Below, piece after piece: positions 1-11,074 of a stretch of 64,000 bases of DNA. The number at the start of each line of letters is the position of its first letter. The stretch's first letter is position 1. Position numbers and translations under genes: made by a program. The notes below the pieces were generated by a model. That model had not been told where the DNA came from and did not search any database. It saw only the letters and a list, made by a program, of their open reading frames with translations. Source of the DNA: Xanthostigma xanthostigma (lineage: Eukaryota > Arthropoda > Insecta > Raphidioptera > Raphidiidae); NCBI GenBank assembly GCA_963575645.1, contig OY754465.1, positions 56,567,901 through 56,631,900 on the forward strand, in the 5' to 3' direction.

Positions 1-481
1 ATCAAGGGGGAAGAACAGTGATGTAGTTTTTTTTTTCGTTTGGGGGATGTGTCTCCAAAATATCAAGGTCACCTACACTTTCTTAAATACGACCCTGTAT
101 TTTTTATCTCGGATTATTGTTCTTTGGGTCAAAGAGATCAACTCTTGTACCAAACATTTTTGGATTGTGTGAGTCGGAAAAACTTTTTCAGGGGTTTTTC
201 CGACTCACACAATCCACTAAAATAGGAAACGGGATGAATTGAGAATCAAACAGCGGTTCACGATGGCATCAAATCCAAAAAAAAACAAAAAAAAACAAAA
301 AAAAAACAGTGGTTTACGATGGCATCAAATCCAAAAATGTTTGGTACAAGAGTTGATCTCTTTGATCCAAAGAACAATAATCCGAGATAAAAAATACAGA
401 GTCGTATTTAAGAAAGTGTAGGTGACCTTGATATTTTGGAGACACATCCCCCAAACTACATCACTGTTCTTCCCCCTTGAT
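1..481. repeat. Long foldback (palindromic) element at window edge
   Basis: The first about 158 bases are repeated in inverted orientation at about 334-481, with few mismatches, so the strand can fold on itself. A second, shorter hairpin sits inside (about 164-215). Two direct repeats containing GATGGCATCAAATCC lie at about 262 and 317. The left arm may continue before the window. The two small open frames here lie in the arms and are not credible genes. No target duplication can be tested because the left end is cut off. Confidence 0.8.
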
Positions 482-997
482 TCGCTGTAACTTTTGTCCG
501 AAACTTTTTTTTCGAAAACCCTTCCTCTAAGAAATAAAAGGGTGTTCGGTTTTTAAAAAACCATACTGTATATGTTATGTTATTAATTAAAAAATCATAA
601 GTTGACCGACAAATATCTTTCATTATAAACGTATCCGTATAATAAAAACAATAACGAAGATTTAAACAAAACATAAAAAAACGTGCTAAAAATAAAAATA
701 TACGTTAATTGTCGTTTCGTTGATGTAAAACTTACATTTACGCTAATTGAACGTAGGTAGACGAAAAAACGTATACGTATTTTGTTTTGCATGACTCATT
801 GTCAACCGCCGCGTCTCAGCTAACAACATTCACTGATGCGTTTGTTGACAAATCTTAAAGACCGCGCACACCCGTCAAGCACGACCCTGCACGACCAGCT
901 CACCTCGGAGCTAAAAAAGCCTGTTCGCAAAGATATACATACCTATGCTAGGTATTCAGAATAGAATAGAATAATATTTATTATTCAACACGCGTGA
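482..997. other. AT-rich stretch without recognised gene
   Basis: No coding frame is convincing. At about 952-990 the sequence AATAGAATAGAATAATATTT looks like the reverse strand of a LINE 3' tail (an AATAAATATT-type end followed by short tandem units), but only about 35 bases are recognisable. Confidence 0.4.
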
Positions 998-1339
998 GTA
1001 ATATGTAATTTCGGGGCCCTGCTAAATTCGGGAGAAATAATAAATTACTTCCGTATGACGCGTAGAGTGCTAATAATAAGCCGTACTGTGAGATAATGAA
1101 TTTTCTGGACCAATAGGAACGCAGTATCAAGCCCAAGCAGCTAAATAATGAAAAAAAACTGCACAGCTTCTGGACCAGTAGGAACGTGGTAGGCGGTATT
1201 GTAGGTATATATGAAAACAGCATCGCAATTCAGTGAAAGTCATGGCCATCTTGTGTGCATCGAGGGCGATGGGTACGTCAATCAATGAAGTGATTTATTA
1301 TTTTTCCCTCTTTTATCAGGGCCCCGATTACATATTAAT
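998..1339. mobile_element. Terminal-inverted-repeat element (MITE), class unknown
   Basis: The left end (GTAATATGTAATTTCGGGGC) and the reverse complement of the right end match over about 50 bases with mismatches, both running through a GGGGCCCT block into AAATAATAAAT. The interior of about 240 bases has no coding potential. No clear target duplication was found, so the superfamily is open. Confidence 0.6.
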
Positions 1340-1514
1340 CGTGCTAGTTGAATAAAATATTATGTGTGACCATTGATCGAAGGAGAATATTCCACTCGCG
1401 TGCGTGTTACCGCACTCGCTACGCTCGTGCGGCAAATTTCACACTCATGGAATCTTCTCCTTCTCTCACTAGTCGCACAATATACTATTATTCCACAAAA
1501 TCTAAATATTATAT

Positions 1515-1995
1515 ATGGAAACCGTGACTGATTGACTGACTGATCAACGCACCTCTCAAACCACTGAACGAATTGGGCTGATTTTTGGCACACAGATAGT
1601 TATTATGACGTAGAAATCCGATAAGAACGGATTTTTGAAAATTCAATCCCTAAAATGATGTAACGGGGGTTCGAAATTTGCATGGAGAAATCATGTGTAA
1701 GATAGATGTATCAATTTAAAAAATGCTCAGGATTACTCCTATCAACAAAAAAATAAACATGTGTCTCATGCTTTTTCATAAACAATCCCTTCAGAGAGTG
1801 AAAAGTGGTAAGTAGTCTAAAAATCAATATGGGTGTCATTTTCAAGGTTTGTCAGGACGTTGATCACGTGAATGTCATCAACTTTGAAATTTATTAGGGG
1901 GGTCTACGTCGAGAAAGGAGTAACTATGCCAAATAATTAATGCATCCGTGTTTCGTCTCAATCGCGTGCGAAGCCGCGGGTAACGGTTAGTATTT
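1515..1995 (+). mobile_element. Helitron-like non-autonomous fragment, 3' part
   Basis: The segment with TGACTGATTGACTGACTGATC, then GACGTAGAAATCCG, AAGAACGGATTTTTG and the tail GTGCGAAGCCGCGGGTAACG, has the layout of a Helitron family common in arthropods whose copies end in a GC-rich hairpin followed by CTRR. Here the last bases are altered (GGTTAGT), so the copy is old. Classification is from recollection of the family layout, not from a search. Confidence 0.5.
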
Positions 1996-2014
1996 TATAT
2001 CACAGTTCAGTTAA

Positions 2015-2432
2015 GGCCGCTGCATACGAGGCTAGAAACACTGCTTGGAGTTTTACTGGCCGGTAGTCTGGGTACGAAGCTGGAAATAACGTCCCTGCGG
2101 GCTCGCCTGCTAGCTCACAAGATAGGTTTTAAAATTAGAACAGGGGCTATTTTTCCTGCTAGGTCCGCTGCTAGATATGAGCAAGAATTAATCAGGAAGC
2201 AGTATCTTGTCACGTGGGCGACTTGAACAAACGCCCACAAACCAACATCAGAGTGAGACACAACAGACACGTTTTGCTCTGTGTTTATATTTGAACTGTC
2301 ACTATGCGCGCGCACCAGATTTATTCTTAAAACTAGCTTGAAAAGACGTATCGTGTGAACCGAGCACATAACAGCAATCAAGAAAACCGGCGCTGGAAAA
2401 CTAGCAGAGTTTCTATAGCCTCGTGTGCAGCG
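2015..2432 (+). mobile_element. TTAA-flanked MITE family (copy 1)
   Basis: Starts directly after TTAA (2011-2014) with GGCCGCTGCATACGAGGCTAG and ends with the inverse, CCTCGTGTGCAGCG. This is one of about ten copies in the window, full length about 445 bases, with terminal inverted repeats of about 20 bases. The CACGTG box is kept at about 2210 (GTCACGTGGGCGAC); the CRE and CCAAT boxes seen in other copies are mutated. The right TTAA is lost. The TTAA preference is that of piggyBac elements, but the end does not start with the usual CC, so the class is inferred. Confidence 0.75.
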
Positions 2433-3340
2433 TGTACTGTATATACAGTATGTAGGTCAAGTTACGTATATCAGTTGCAATGTAAACTGCAAACGTAGTA
2501 TTTAACTATAACACTTACTTAATTGTTCTAGTTAAATGCGCATGGGTTTGCATTTCAAATTGATATAAATATATGTATATTAAAAAGGAAGAACAGGTGA
2601 GGTAATGGACACGCGTGGATGTGCCAGCGCGAACTGGCACATGTTGAAGTTGGTGTTGTAAATAAAGATAATTTAATCAAACTCGAAGTTATTACTAACA
2701 CAAAAGAACCTGATCAACCACCAACAATACAAGCGGCCTTTACATAGTACGTAACAGGGGCGCCGACTTTTAGAAAACCCTGTGGGTGCTCATGCTCGTT
2801 TGAAGGCTCGGTTAAAAAAATGGCGAAGTACGAGAAAAGAAATGTGCGACTTCCAACACTGGCAGATTCTTAGCGGCCACGAAGCACAAACACATACGTA
2901 TTAATAAAATGTTGACTTATTAGTGATATTATTGTAGAGAGAAGTAATGCAACAACACGAACATTAAATAACTGTTTCTGTCTTGTCTGTTTTGTTCGTG
3001 TTATGGAAGAGCGAGATCAGAGTCCTTGTACACTATTGCCCTGCGCCCTGCGGGTCAATCAAGCCAATTACAACTACAGATGTATTTACTTACTCGGTGT
3101 GTGGGTACACAGTAAATTGTGAACGCCATTGTAAACCTTATTGACGACGCGACATAATATTTTATACCTTTTTCCTTAGACATTAAATAATTACAGATTT
3201 GTATTTTTAACCGATTTAAAAAATTCCAGCCGATTGGGTGACGGAACCATTCCAACTTCAAAAATACTGACATTTGATATAGTGGTAATGAAAAAAAGAA
3301 AATTTCTATTTTAACTTACCTGATAAATTATATTACTTGT
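2433..3340. other. Intergenic DNA without recognised gene
   Basis: No convincing coding frame. At about 3205-3290 there is one copy of a dispersed repeat (ATTCCAGCCGATTGGGTGAC) also seen, in either orientation, near 24730, 34010 and 52915. Confidence 0.4.
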
Positions 3341-3511
3341 TTAAATAAATAAAATTGTCAACCAATTTTTCTTAGACCATATATTGACAAAAAATAATAA
3401 AAATACAAATCAATATAGCAAAAGATGACGTTTTGTTATATTGATTTGTATTTTTATTATTTTTGTCAATATATGGTCTGAGAAAATATGGTCGACAATT
3501 TTATTTATTTG
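3341..3511. repeat. Foldback repeat, about 75-base arms
   Basis: The arms at about 3341-3417 and 3438-3511 are near-perfect inverse copies around TATTGACAAAAAATAATAAA and its complement. The loop is about 20 bases. No coding content. Confidence 0.75.
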
Positions 3512-3683
3512 AAGAGTTCTATTCAGACGTTAATCAAAGATTTGAATATTACTTGTTAATTGTTTATCGGTTTACAAGGAACTTGCTATAGAACGATCTA
3601 CATTCTACATGAATAATAATAAGTATCTATAGATAGTAACTGTATGGAGGCGCCACAAGCGACACGTAGGTATAAAATTAGGG

Positions 3684-3932
3684 GTATCACTATTCTGACA
3701 GTGAATTTTACTTGAATTCACTATTCCGGAAGTGAATCAGAAGACATTATTTCAAATAGTGACATTTTCACTATTTCAGTTTTAGAGAGTACGTTTATTA
3801 GTGAAAATTCACCAATTTGTTGTGAAAATCACTGACTATCCAGTGAATACAGCTTCACTTACGCAATTAGTGAAAATTTCTCTAATTCATGTTTAGAGAG
3901 TAAATCATGGCTATAGTGGATACGTTCACTTT
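3684..3932. repeat. Cluster of GTGAA / TTCAC boxes
   Basis: Within about 250 bases AGTGAA occurs five times (about 3700, 3731, 3799, 3842, 3869) and TTCACT four times (about 3717, 3767, 3853, 3925), with further one-mismatch forms (TGTGAA, AGTGAC, TTCACC, ATCACT). TTTAGAGAGTA occurs twice. The spacing is irregular, so it is not a simple tandem repeat. No promoter or gene is visible beside it. Confidence 0.55.
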
Positions 3933-4371
3933 ATCTTCATAGAATTATTACTGCGCATTTTTCATACTTAAATAATTTCATTGTGGATATTACTTATTAT
4001 TCAATTAAATATTTTTCCGTGTAAACGCGATTCATGAATAGCATTTTTTCCAAGCGCTGTTACATTTTAAATTGAATCACGTATTTGACCGCAATTAAAC
4101 TAACATACAGCAACCATCCCTTTGGGTTCATTCATTTGCTTCAATTCCCATACATATTCAATTGTGTTGGACAACTCAGTCTTTGACTGACTAAATAATA
4201 CTCTCCAAAACTTCTTCATTTCAAATATTTTGATGCCGTTTACATTTTAGTATTACCTACATTGTATGCACTTACCTTACTTTTAATATAGACTCGTGCA
4301 TATAGCCTAAGCTGCTGCGCACCTTAATAAAAAAATAAAAAAAAAATATTTTGATCTGAACAATATTGCAA

Positions 4372-4700
4372 TTTGCAAATGTCTGTTGTGCTTCTCTATA
4401 ACGAATAGCTTTGAGCAAATTCTACCAGATTTTTTTCTGAACGAATAGTTTTGAGCGAATTCTATCAAATGTCGCTACTTGGTACTAATAGCTTTGAGTA
4501 AATTCTATGAGATGTCGCTACATGGTACTAAAACAGTTTATTTTTACAAAACACCGTAATTTTGTACAAAATATTTAATAAAAACTATCCTATAGCGTAT
4601 AAGTTGGACCAAGCAAGACACATTTACAAAATTACATTAAAATCGGTTTAGTGGTTTCGAAGATTAGCGCGGACGTTCATAGTTACACGAGATTTTTATA
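4372..4700 (+). mobile_element. Dispersed repeat family E, copy interrupted by mariner element
   Basis: Contains AATAGCTTTGAGCAAATTCTA, repeated about three times at roughly 55-base steps with GTCGCTACWTGGTACT, then GTTGGACCAAGCAAGACAC, AAAATCGGTTTAGTGGTTTC and GATTAGCGCGGAC. The same order is seen at 51490-51800 and partly at 46625-46780. The tail resembles 3' parts of non-autonomous Helitrons or similar elements; no coding sequence is seen. The mariner-type element at 4703 sits in a TA at its end. Confidence 0.55.
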
Positions 4701-4702
4701 TA

Positions 4703-6314
4703 CAGGGTGTTTGGCACATGAACCGACACAATTTTTTGGGGGGTTCTCGTGGTCATTGTGATCATTTTAACCCCAATGACTTTTGCCCTAAGTGTCATGG
4801 TTATCGAGATACGATTTTTTTTAGTTATTTTCGAAAATCGGCCTAAAAATTGCCTTCAAAAAATCGTAACCTGTTTGTTTTTGGTACTAGAGACACGAAA
4901 ATACATTTATTGAGTTCTCGAATGACTCCTTGTTCTAAATTAATCATAATTTTATGCAAATAGTATCAGGAAAAAGACCCTATGGACTTTTAAAGTGCCT
5001 GTATTAATAAAAACCAGTAGAAAAATATAATTTAAAAATCATTTAAAAAAAAATTAACGGGTATTTAGAAATTAGTTTTGTTTAGAAAAATACTCCACTT
5101 TATCCTCTTTTCAACGATATGCCACATGTCATATTTATCATTCAGAATGTAGCCAAATTAAACATTACCAGTTTGCAAGAGTCAACTCGTGCGCCAAAAA
5201 ATATCGAGTCAGGTAGTCAGCCGTTATGGATCTAAGATGTAAATAACAAGTCTTGTTTCACTTTTCATTAAACGATATTGACTGTTATGACTGTTAAACA
5301 GGTAGACAATGATTACAAAATTTGCTCAAATTGTGCCCCTCCACATCGGATACAAGCACGACACCTATTTCTAATTTCAACAGTTGTTGTTCTCAAAAGC
5401 ATTTCCCTTTTCATTATTTCAAATGCAGCGTCTATTCTTTCTATTAAATTTTCTCTGCTGGGTACCTCCGTTGCGTATACTACACCTTTAGCACGTCCCC
5501 AGACATAAAAATCTATAGGTGTCAGGTCTGGGAATCGCGCGGGCCACGGGATTGGGCCCATTCTTCCAATCCACGAATTGATGAAAGAATAATTTAAAAA
5601 CTCGCGTACTGATCGTTGGTAATGTGCCGGACAACCGTCATTCTGAAACACTATCTTCTTCGTACACAGGCACTTCTGCCAATAACTCTGGAAGATTATT
5701 CTCTAAAAATTCCAAATATGCATCTCCGTTTAAGCGTTGGGGTAAATAAAACGGCCCAATAAGATTTTTGTTATTTACATCCTAGATCCATAACGGCTGA
5801 CTACCTAACTCGATATTTTTTGGCGCACGAGTTGACTCTTGCAAACTGGTAATGTTTAATTTGGCTACATTCTGAATGATAAATATGACATGTGGCATAT
5901 CGTTGAAAAGAGGATAAAGTGGAGTATTTTTCTAAACAAAACTAATTTCTAAATACCCGTTAATTTTTTTTTAAATGATTTTTAAATTATTTTTTTCTAC
6001 TGGTTTTTATTAATACAGGCACTTTAAAAGTCCATAGGGTCTTTTTCCTGATACTATTTGCATAAAATTATGATTCATTTAGAACAAGGAGTCATTCGAG
6101 AACTCAATAAATGTATTTTCGTGTCTCTAGTACCAAAAACAAACAGGTTACGATTTTTTGAAGGCAATTTTTAGGCCGATTTTCGAAAATAACTAAAAAA
6201 AATCGTATCTCGATAACCATGACACTTAGGGCAAAAGTTATTGGGGTTAAAATGATCACAATGACCACGAGAACCCCCAAAAAAATTGTGTCGGTTCATG
6301 TGCCAAACACCCTG
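4703..6314. mobile_element. Mariner-type element with about 550-bp inverted repeats
   Basis: The element begins CAGGGTGTTTGGCACATG and ends with the exact inverse, flanked by TA at 4701-4702 and 6315-6316, the TA target of the IS630-Tc1-mariner superfamily. The two arms (about 4703-5250 and 5767-6314) are near-identical inverse copies for about 550 bases, far longer than ordinary mariner ends. The centre of about 515 bases carries the 3' half of a transposase gene on the minus strand. The N-terminal half is missing, so this copy is non-autonomous. It interrupts dispersed repeat E. Confidence 0.88.
5313..5760 (-). pseudogene. DD41D-type mariner transposase, C-terminal half (broken)
   Basis: Minus-strand reading shows FQNDGCPAHYQ, then GPIPWPARFPDLTPIDFYVW, then a C-terminal CGGAQFEQIL. 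In mariner transposases the second catalytic Asp lies in the DNxP-like block and the third in the PDLxPxD block. Here 41 residues separate the D of NDG from the D of TPID, the DD41D spacing known from rosa-like elements. Upstream, about 5650-5760, a different frame reads LIGPFYLPQRLNGDAYLEFL, the segment expected just before it, so there is a frameshift near 5650. The helix-turn-helix region and first Asp are absent. The product would have cut and joined element ends at TA sites in the nucleus; this copy cannot. Confidence 0.85.
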
Positions 6315-6604
6315 TATATATAAAGGTTTGATCTCCATTGAGACCCATAATTATTTATCGATATCTTAACTACAGCATCGGGTCACAACAAGCATTAACC
6401 TATAGGCCAAATTTCAAGTCTAACTTGTACCGTTTGACCTTGGGAGCGTGTGACAGAAGGACGGACAGACTCTGGAGTTTTTTCAATTTGAATATGGTGC
6501 ACTAAAAACATGGAAAAAATGTACACATTTTTACCTAAAAGCATAAGTCTTGGCAGTATTATGCGCATGCTCAGTAATATTGTTAATATACTGTGTATAT
6601 ATTA

Positions 6605-6939
6605 CTAGCGGTCCCGCCCGGTTTCACCCTAGTGCAAAAGACCGAATGGGGGGAGGGACATGAGTATGCACATTCATCTTCGTTTACCGAGATGAATGTT
6701 GTGTCCAAATTTCATGATGATCGGAGTTACCGTTCAAAAGTTTTTGAGTTATATTTTGCAACATTTTTCATTGATGCTCCGCTCCTATTGGTCGTAGCAT
6801 GATATTATATAGTCTATAGCCTTCCTCGAAAATCGGGCTACCCAACAAAATAAAAAAAATTCAATTCGAACTAGTAGTTCCTGAGATTAGCGCGTTCAAC
6901 CAAACAAACAAACTCTTCAGGTTTATATATTAGTATAGA
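6605..6939 (-). mobile_element. Helitron family A, short form
   Basis: On the minus strand it starts TCTATACTAATATATAAAC and ends in the hairpin region before GGGACCGCTAG|T. The Helitron hallmarks are seen: TC start, CTRR end, hairpin just upstream, no target duplication. It contains CGCGCTAATCTCAGGAACTA and GGTAACTCCGATCATCATG. It lacks the tRNA-like module of the longer copies. No coding sequence. Confidence 0.85.
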
Positions 6940-6950
6940 AGTATATGTTA

Positions 6951-7566
6951 CTAGCGGTCCCGCCCGGTTTCACCCGGGTGCAAAAGAATGAATGGGGAAG
7001 GTAGGGACATGAGTACACACATTCATCTTAGTTTACCGAGATGAATGTTGTGTCCAAATTTCATGATGATCGGAGTTACCGTTCAAAAGTTTTTGTCGAT
7101 AAAGAGCAGTATTTAAACTTTTTTTAACTAATAATTTTTTTTAAATGAATTAAATCAAATTAAAATAAATTTAAATGTAAGCCTTAGAAGAAAGCAATGT
7201 AAAAAATAAAAAAAAATAATAAAAATATATTCACCCAACATGGGGCTCGAACCCACAGCCCTGATATTGACAGTCGCATGCGCTACCGATTGATCTACCT
7301 GAGATTGTGTTCTTTCATCACTAATATGAGTATATCTAGTTAGTGCATTTCACATGAATAGAAGCTTATTTTTGAGATACTTTTTGCAACATTTTTCATT
7401 AAAGCTCCGCTCCTAATGGTCGTAGCGTAATATTATATAGCCTATAGCCTTCCCTGTAAATGGGCTATCCAACAAAAAAAATTTTATTCAATTTGAACCA
7501 GTAGTTCCTGAGATTAGCGCGTTCAAACAAACAAACAAACTCTTCAGCTTTATATATTAGTATAGA
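6951..7566 (-). mobile_element. Helitron family A, long form with tRNA-like module
   Basis: Ends match the Helitron rule on the minus strand: A|TCTATACTAATATATAAAGC at 7566 and CGGGACCGCTAG|T at 6951. It lies 11 bases from another family member in the same orientation. The middle carries a tRNA-like segment at 7232-7305. A CCCGG/CCGGG hairpin precedes the CTAG end. Non-autonomous; no RepHel protein is encoded. Confidence 0.88.
7232..7305 (-). pseudogene. tRNA-Lys-like module inside Helitron A
   Basis: The minus strand shows a D-arm ATCAATCGGTAGCGCATGCG, anticodon-loop CTGTCAA, the run ATATCAGGG, and the T-arm GGGTTCGAGCCCC followed by ATGTTGGGTG. This matches the body of animal tRNA-Lys(CTT), but the anticodon position reads GTC and the 5' acceptor strand no longer pairs. 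Not a working tRNA; the internal A and B boxes are largely intact. Confidence 0.75.
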
Positions 7567-9070
7567 TGCATTGCGACGTAATTGGTGTAGGTATTAAATA
7601 ATTGATGAATGAAACACTAGGAGGTCAATATTTGTACATTATGACCCTTTTTTATTTAACATTTATGACCTCGCGTCAGAAGACAGTTTGAATTAAACCA
7701 ATTTGATATAGTTTTACAAACGTATGGCTATGAGTGGGCTGTTTTATTATATAGAATGTTCCAGGCAGCATTTAAAAGTAGTCGCTATGTGCAGCTGCTT
7801 GGAACGAAGGCGTTGAACGACAATGCGCACGTAGCGGCGAAAGATAGCAAACCTTCTGCTCGTGTACCATTGACATAAACCTAAGGTGAAGACTTTTTTG
7901 ATATTTTTCAAGAGTTTGAAATTGCTATTTTTTAATAAAGATCTTTTTGTTTTTATCCAAAAGAATGGATATACGTTTTTGATTTGGTTAACAAAAACTT
8001 TTAGTATTTTGTTATATTTGTTTTGTTTTTTTTTAAATTTACCTATTAATAGATTACAGAAGACTGACCATTTTTCACTTCATCAATATCATAGGTATAA
8101 ATACAAATGATAATAATAGGTGCGTAGAACTGTTAATGTTGTTAATTTTATAACAAATCTGTGATTCACATTAAATAATTAATAAACAACTTTATTACGA
8201 ACCTAACTGAGTTTTTTTTATTTTAAATGTGATGTTCGACTTTAAAAAGGTGTGTTTGACTTTTAAAAAATGTATGTCCGGCTTTTAGGGCAAAATGTCC
8301 GGCCTAATACAGCGCCGAATCCGGCTTTTGAATTTTAAGGCCTGGCAACTCGAGGTACGCCTCAAAAATAGTTTGTCGAATGTCGATACAGCAGTTGAAC
8401 CTGATTGTGATGTACAATGAATTTGTTGATGATTCAATTACTTTTCAAGGAACAGTTACAAATGATAAACAGCTAAGAAATCTTTCTGGTGTATCATTCG
8501 AGACTTATAATTATTTTCTGAACAAATTGACAGTTTCACAAAAAATTCAAATATCTAAAAATTAGACTATTTATTTTTCTTTTCAAGATGAAAACTGCTT
8601 TGACATTTACAGGAATAGGTGCAATATTTTCCGTACACAGGACAACACTGTCTAGAATTTTTATTCCACTTTAGAAAATCTAGCTGAAACAACATCAATT
8701 ACACAGCGATAGCTTTACCCTTTGGCACAGTTTGAGGGTGAAAATTTAAAGAATGATTTATTTTTTCAAAACCCGTTTTTAATATAGCATCCATACTTTT
8801 CACTTTTATCATTAACTTTAATTTTAATTCACGTTTTACTTGTTGTCCCATTTGACATAATGTATTTTAGTAGCAGTGGGTTCGCCGATAAATAACGCTA
8901 GATGTCTCCGCTTTGATGTTGCATATAGCGATGAACCGTGGAACCATCGTATTCACACTATACGGAGAACGCTGTCGACAGTTATCGATATTTTTTTATT
9001 CATGTAATATATACATTATACTAGCTGGTATCCGCGACTCTGCACCCGATTCAGACAATATAGTTATAAA
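7567..9070. other. Old repeats, no gene
   Basis: At 7785-7870 a dispersed repeat (GCAGCTGCTTGGAA, GTAGCGGCGAAAG) recurs at about 43108-43170. A related end with CGCTAGATGTC occurs at about 8896 and 43389. Short frames here, including one at 8380-8565, show no recognisable protein motif. Confidence 0.4.
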
Positions 9071-9442
9071 TGTATGCCAATTTGCTAGCTTGAAAGCGGG
9101 GACCTTTTAGAGACAACATGTTTTAAAAGCTTATAAAACACGTCCTTACCTACGTACGCAATTATCCATGCATATATGAGTGCGAGTGAGACCATTAGAT
9201 GATTTTTTTTGACAGCTTCATGAAATTTGGGTTTTTTATTTTTTACACAGTGACACAGGGTAGTCCATAAGTTTAAGAGAGAAAAATCTAAATTTCATGA
9301 ATCTGTCAAAAAAAATCATCTAATCGTCTCACACGCACTCATATGCTTGGATAATACCATTGCGTACGTAGGTAAGGACGTGTTTTATGAACCATTAAAA
9401 ATCTAAAAGGCTACCGCTTTCAAGCTAGCAAATTGGCATACG
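9071..9442. repeat. Foldback MITE, about 150-base arms
   Basis: The left arm beginning TGTATGCCAATTTGCTAGC is the inverse of the right end (GCTAGCAAATTGGCATACG). The arms include GTCCTTACCTACGTACGCA and AAAAAAAATCATCTAATCG. The central loop of about 60 bases holds an ACACAGTGACACAGGGTAG segment. There are scattered mismatches. No coding content. Confidence 0.75.
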
Positions 9443-9775
9443 TTTTTATCTAAATATTGTGTATTACTGATAAAATCTTAGCAGTACTGAAATAACGTAG
9501 GTCTGGCGGGTTTGGGATCATGGTATATTACCATCACTGTTCACTACACTGCATACTCGCTTACGGCGGTCATGAGTGACTGATCTATCTGGCTTCAACT
9601 ATACATAGTAGTTATGTATTTATATCTATTGTGAATCAATATATATAGTTTTATTGGTGTGAGACAGTGAATTGTAATCAAGTCGATTGGCCTGAGAACT
9701 ACAAGTAGTTCTAATGTTGAGGGAATGTAGAACAATATCTTAGAAGGAACGTTCATTTGAAATAATCAGATTTAA

Positions 9776-10131
9776 GGCCGCTGCACACGAGGCTAGAAAC
9801 GTCGCTAGGAATTCTGCTAGCCGGTAGGCTGGGTACGAACCTGGAAATGACGTCACTGCGAGCTGGCCTGCTAGCTCACTAGATAGGCTTTAAAATTATA
9901 GCAGGGGCTATTTTCCCTGCTAGATTTGCTGCTAGGTATGAGCAAGAACTAATCAGGAAGCTGCAGTATCTTGTCTCGTGGGCACTTGAACAAACGCCTT
10001 CAAACTAACATGGCTTCATCGCTTCATTCTGCTCAGAGACACGTTTTGCTCTGTGTTTATATTCGAATTGTCACTGCACGTGTACCAAATCTATCCACAA
10101 AACACGCTTGAAAAATAGTCTCGTGTGAATC
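9776..10131 (+). mobile_element. TTAA-flanked MITE (copy 2), 3' truncated
   Basis: Begins after TTAA (9772-9775) with GGCCGCTGCACACGAGGCTAG. The CRE octamer TGACGTCA is intact at about 9848. The CCAAT box (CTAATCAG) and E-box (CTCGTG) are mutated. The family sequence stops in the segment CTCGTGTGAATCGAG, losing the last about 90 bases. The frame read across it on the minus strand has no support. Confidence 0.8.
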
Positions 10132-10462
10132 GAGGTCGTAGTCGATGCATCTCGTACGTGCTGATATTATTGTACAAATAACTGACATTATGATTGAACG
10201 AGAGTCGGCGAGTTTTAAAAGTTGCACGAGTTTTAAAATCAGTACTTTTCGAGATATACCTAGTATACTATATTTTTTGCACATATCTTCTATAAATAAC
10301 GAAAAACAATAAATAATAAAATTAATTGATCCATGGCCGCCACGAAATGAGGATGAAGGAGAAATTGAAAATACACGAGTTCGACTGTATTTCAATGTTT
10401 TCAACGGCGCTTGAGTGGTTACACAAACTTGACATTCGGTCGAGAAGTAAGCGTTCGACTTA

Positions 10463-11071
10463 TGGCCATATTCACCGAGCGTAAGTATAGTTCTTTATTC
10501 GATTCATTTGTTCTTCAGGTAGCTATTCCTCCGAATAAATAGCGATAATTCAATTCACTTATTCACCAAATATAAATATGTTTACTGCATGCATAAGTCT
10601 ATTCTGTCTTACTTCGAGGGTATAAATATTTATTCGCCTAATAAAATAACAATAGCCGCCACATTGATCGTAATACCTAACCTATAAACGTGGTATATTA
10701 TAATTTATTATTATTATTATATCTAAAGTTTGTTCTTGGGAATTTATTTGTGATCTTTATTAACCTTTTGTGAAGTGTATAGCTGTAAAAGTTAGTGGAA
10801 GTTTTGTGTGCAATTAGGTTTAGGATAAAACATTATTATTCTGTGAAACTTTTTTTTTGACGTTTACACTAACGCCATCGGGCAGATTTTTGGGTGAACG
10901 TCAAAATATTCAACAAAAAGAGCAAGGAATGTAGTGCAGTGTATATTTATTCTTTAACTAACTTTTCTACCTGATATTTTGCTGGGTGAATTGAAAGTAA
11001 ATTTTATTCCAACGAATAAAGTTCCAAGAATAGTAACTTCTATCTTTGATAGTGTTCAGTGAATATGGGCA
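10463..11071. mobile_element. Harbinger-like MITE (family J), copy with TTA duplication
   Basis: Starts TGGCCATATTCACCGAGCG and ends with the inverse (GTGAATATGGGCA). It is flanked by TTA on both sides (10460-10462 and 11072-11074), the 3-base TWA target of PIF/Harbinger elements. A second full copy lies at 58059-58623, with partial copies at 57481 and 60027. The interior contains GACGTTTACACTAACGCCAT, also in the second copy, and no transposase. Confidence 0.75.
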
Positions 11072-11074
11072 TTA

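Noticed and set aside
1360..1593. 77-codon minus-strand frame as a gene
   Set aside because: It overlaps a Helitron-like fragment and shows no domain.
10057..10404. 115-codon minus-strand frame as a gene
   Set aside because: Its end lies in a truncated MITE, and no motif or splice context supports it.
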